In this document: piece by piece, positions 61,662-64,000 of the stretch
Layout: each line of letters opens with the position of its first letter
Position numbering within the stretch: position 1 is the stretch's first letter
Made by a program: the position numbers and the translations under genes
Notes under the pieces: model-generated
Told to the model about the DNA's origin: nothing
Database searches by the model: none
What the model saw: only the letters and a program-made list of their open reading frames with translations
DNA from: an uncultured Clostridia bacterium
Lineage (GTDB): Bacteria > Bacillota > Clostridia > Oscillospirales > Acutalibacteraceae
DNA: 64,000 nt
Assembly (NCBI GenBank): GCA_938034875.1
Contig: CALHND010000010.1
Coordinates: forward strand, 102,755 to 166,754
Reading direction: 5' to 3'

Positions 61662-63059
61662 TTACTCGCTCTCCTCTCCAACGGTAAAGCCGGGGAACTG
61701 TCCGGGTTGCCGCTGATTGCCGTAATAAAGACTATCGTATTCATTTGCTATTGCCGACCATGTTACCGCACCAACTATTCCGTTCGGTGTTAATCCAAGC
61801 TGTGTTTGCGCTGCTCTTACAGCGGCATCGGTCGCTTGGCCGAACTGGCCGTCAACGTTGACTTTTGGTATTGACGGATAGGTGTCAGCGAGGACATTCA
61901 GGTACTCCTGAAGCAGTCGTACATATTCGCCGGATGAGCCGATACGCAGTACGGTGCCAGGATAAATTGCGGCGCCGCCCGAAAGCAAATTCTGATCTTC
62001 GACTATTCCTCGGTAGGCGCGGTAAATGTCGTTCCATGTGGCTCTACCGACTATTCCGTCCTCCTCCAATCCGTAAGTTTGCTGAAATGCTCTTACTGCC
62101 CGCTCGGTCTGGTCATCATACACGCCCGTCAGTGAAACCGGGGGCACTGTATCGTAAAAACGCGATATTACGGACAAATAATACTGTATGATAGTGACAT
62201 TATCGCCCGTGTCACCAGGGGCAAGCTGTGACGGATACTGGCGAGGAATATCATTGAAAGTAACACCCTCGGAATTAAGCTCGCCGAGCCGTTTGACCGA
62301 GGTGTATATATAAGCTACGCGGTACCATGTTTCTTTTCCGATTATGCCGTCGGGGGTAAGCCCGAAAAGCTGCTGGAATTTGCGCACGGCATCCTCGGTA
62401 TCTTTGCCAAAAATACCGTCTGTATTTTGTATTTTGGGTATGGCGGGGTAATTGCGCGATATGCGATTAAGCCGAATTTGCATTGCCTGCACATCGTTGC
62501 CCGCATCACCGATACGAAGCGGAATGCCGGGATAGGATGGTGCATTTACACGCACAGGCGCAGAAACAATGTCAATATCGTCGCCGTAAAAGTATTGCAG
62601 TATTTCATAGGGGGTCCTTCCCTGATTGGCCAGAGTGACCGTCTCCCACTGACGTAGTCCGTTGCAAGTGGTATTTCTTCCATCGCAGTAAGCGGTGAAT
62701 AACGGTTCAACAACCCCTTGCCGCCGCACATAGTCGTTAAACAACTCATCTACAAGTTCGGCAACATCACCAAATACGCTGCGACCATTTACAAATGACT
62801 GATCGAAAGCGGTAGTGTTCGTAATGTCAAAATCGTAGCCTTGCGAACGGTACCACTCGGTGTATATTCGGTTAAGAGCAAATGAAACCTGCGCGTATAT
62901 GTTGGCCCGAATTGCATTTTCGGGCCATGTGGGGTAAATTTCACTTGATGCTACATTTTTAATGTAGTCAGGAAATGATACGGTGACATTTTGAGCCGGC
63001 GCGTCGGGTCGGCCCAGATGTACCGTTATGGTTGACGGGATAAATGGTGTTCCGTTCAC
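61662..63059 (-). CDS. SpoIID-like domain protein with three peptidoglycan-binding repeats
   Basis: A 465-aa protein. Residues about 25-165 resemble the SpoIID transglycosylase fold (YIKNVASSEIYPTWPENAIRANIYAQ, with Glu40, then ITNTTAFDQSF). Three PG_binding_1 modules follow (about 185-250, 290-350, 380-450), each with VRLxQ-x-L...GxFGxxTxxAVRxFQ...GIxGxxTW. SpoIID acts on peptidoglycan during engulfment; here the domain may play a related role in the spore wall. No signal peptide is evident. Its stop is followed within one base by the start of the next peptidoglycan-binding gene. Confidence 0.8.
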   Translation of the reverse strand: MNGTPFIPSTITVHLGRPDAPAQNVTVSFPDYIKNVASSEIYPTWPENAIRANIYAQVSFALNRIYTEWYRSQGYDFDITNTTAFDQSFVNGRSVFGDVAELVDELFNDYVRRQGVVEPLFTAYCDGRNTTCNGLRQWETVTLANQGRTPYEILQYFYGDDIDIVSAPVRVNAPSYPGIPLRIGDAGNDVQAMQIRLNRISRNYPAIPKIQNTDGIFGKDTEDAVRKFQQLFGLTPDGIIGKETWYRVAYIYTSVKRLGELNSEGVTFNDIPRQYPSQLAPGDTGDNVTIIQYYLSVISRFYDTVPPVSLTGVYDDQTERAVRAFQQTYGLEEDGIVGRATWNDIYRAYRGIVEDQNLLSGGAAIYPGTVLRIGSSGEYVRLLQEYLNVLADTYPSIPKVNVDGQFGQATDAAVRAAQTQLGLTPNGIVGAVTWSAIANEYDSLYYGNQRQPGQFPGFTVGEESE

Positions 63060-63070
63060 TTTTATCCTCC

Positions 63071-64000
63071 TTAGACCAAGTCCTGAGGCTCGGTATTACT
63101 TATCTCTATATCCTGCTGTTGCACACCCTCCGGCAGCGGTATCATTCTAAAATCCTGACGCGAGGTGATGCCGCCAAACAGCGGAACGTCACGGCTGGTA
63201 ATTTCAAAATAACCAGGCTTGCTGATGTTAACATCGTACAGGTAGTAGCGGTCTGGCATATCAGGCTGTTCGGAGTTTGCAGGATTTGAAGCCGGCAGGT
63301 CAAAAAGTCGAGCCGTGCCGTTTTCGTCGGTCATTGCGGTGTATTCTAACCGTCTGCCGTTTTCGTCAACAGAGGTTACTATGATGAGAGCCCCATCAAT
63401 TGGTAATGCGCCATCGCCTGTGCGTGCGGTAACCTCCAGCACTCCCATAAACTCTGAACTCGAGGGGTTTGCGGCAGTTGTGCGACCCATGTTATTGGCT
63501 AAACCGCTAGTCTCTGAGGTCATGCTATCCGCCATCAGGCCCATATCAGAGGCTACGGGGCTGTTAAAATCATTGCCGTCTGTTGCTATTATCTGTCTTG
63601 CACCCTGAAGCGGAGCGGATCCGCTGGGTGGCGCAGAATTGGCCGGGCGACGTGGTGAATTGGTTGCCGCCTGCTCGGATGCCTCATTATATTTGGAGCG
63701 TTGCGTAGCCATTGTAGGTCTTGACTGTGATTGCGTCGCAGGTCTCGGCTGTGGAGGCATTGGAGGTCTCGGTTGTGACGGCGTCGAAGATCTCGGCTGT
63801 GACGGCGTCGAAGGTCTCGGCTGTGACGGCGTCGAAGGTCTCGGCTGTGACGGCGTCGAAGGTCTCGGTTGCGGTGACATCGGAGGATTCGGCTGCGGTG
63901 ACATCGGGGGATTCGGCTGCGGAGGCATCGGGGGATTCGGCTGCGGAGGCATCGGGGGATTCGGCTGCGGAGGCATCGGGGGATTCGGCTGCGGAGGCAT
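63071..64000 (-). CDS. Proline-rich octapeptide-repeat protein with C-terminal beta domain (5' end outside window)
   Basis: The visible 309 residues. The first 105 consist of 13 eight-residue repeats, MPPQPNPP, then MSPQPRPS, TPSQPRPS and variants. An acidic/Ser-rich linker with SAPPSGSAP follows, and residues about 180-300 form a beta-rich domain (GVLEVTARTGDGALPIDGALI...YDVNISKPGYFEI) resembling carboxypeptidase-regulatory or SpaA-like domains. Ends 12 bp before the SpoIID-like gene. The start lies beyond the right edge. A Pro-rich repeat arm with a beta domain is typical of stalk or exosporium-like proteins; function unknown. Confidence 0.75.
   Translation of the reverse strand: MPPQPNPPMPPQPNPPMPPQPNPPMPPQPNPPMSPQPNPPMSPQPRPSTPSQPRPSTPSQPRPSTPSQPRSSTPSQPRPPMPPQPRPATQSQSRPTMATQRSKYNEASEQAATNSPRRPANSAPPSGSAPLQGARQIIATDGNDFNSPVASDMGLMADSMTSETSGLANNMGRTTAANPSSSEFMGVLEVTARTGDGALPIDGALIIVTSVDENGRRLEYTAMTDENGTARLFDLPASNPANSEQPDMPDRYYLYDVNISKPGYFEITSRDVPLFGGITSRQDFRMIPLPEGVQQQDIEISNTEPQDLV
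63685..64000 (-). repeat. 24-bp tandem repeats encoding Pro-rich octapeptides
   Basis: Thirteen 24-bp units. The right-hand units code MPPQPNPP, the left-hand ones TPSQPRPS and TPSQPRPP. They run to the window edge, so the full number is unknown. Confidence 0.88.

Noticed and set aside
63685..64000. CRISPR array
   Set aside because: The repeats are contiguous 24-bp units in an open reading frame with no spacers.

Overview
The window looks like chromosome from a low-to-moderate GC, spore-forming, anaerobic member of the Clostridia, most likely an Oscillospirales/Ruminococcaceae-type gut commensal. The evidence is an alpha/beta-type small acid-soluble spore protein, a SpoVB-like flippase, the Rex repressor, a desulfoferrodoxin-like protein, type I dockerins, a bile salt hydrolase, a sortase-anchored surface protein and a Thr T-box riboswitch. 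No phage structural genes, complete insertion sequences or CRISPR arrays are visible. This placement is inferred from gene content, not from a database match.

Left part (1-25.9 kb), housekeeping mixed with small accessory units. It holds the tail of an ABC exporter, thrS with its T-box leader, an FkbM methyltransferase, a PAP2 phosphatase/lipoprotein pair, a SLOG-family protein, a secreted C11 (clostripain-like) lipoprotein protease and a bile salt hydrolase. Next come a DEDDh exonuclease with a BRCT domain, tRNA-Ala(CGC), a DUF4190 membrane protein, endonuclease III, rex, a DUF1540 peptide, an HPr-like protein without its phosphorylation sites, and a VRR-NUC nuclease. An ABC transporter/HTH-AbrB cassette is bracketed by an 81-bp direct repeat. 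After it lie tRNA-Gln(CTG), a SASP gene, smpB and ssrA (tmRNA), a MerR-membrane fusion protein and an SPKTG-anchored repeat protein.

Central catabolic locus (26.0-40.2 kb). A nine-gene operon on the minus strand encodes, in transcription order, a TPP-dependent dehydrogenase complex (E1 alpha, E1 beta, E2), a complete sugar ABC importer (binding protein, permease, ATPase, second permease), E3 and a xylulokinase-family sugar kinase. A divergent AraC regulator, an MBL-fold hydrolase and a lipoate-protein ligase sit on the plus strand. Import, phosphorylation and thiamine-dependent C-C cleavage to an acyl-CoA could form one pathway. A 1-deoxyketose such as 1-deoxy-D-xylulose is a chemically sensible candidate substrate. 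This is the most interesting system in the window, and its substrate is inference.

Right part (40.5-64 kb). It begins with a cupin, an XRE regulator fused to a desulfoferrodoxin-like domain, a DegV protein and a lipase-acyltransferase fusion with a DUF6320 partner. Two large secreted dockerin proteins follow: one combines a GH110-like beta-helix with an SGNH esterase, the other has an amidase/CHAP-like domain. They suggest a cellulosome-like system directed at host or peptidoglycan glycans. Next comes a three-gene plus-strand operon with two zinc-ribbon membrane proteins around a PP2C-like phosphatase. The window closes with a minus-strand cluster of peptidoglycan-binding proteins, a SpoIID-like protein, a SpoVB-like flippase and a proline-rich octapeptide-repeat protein cut by the right edge.
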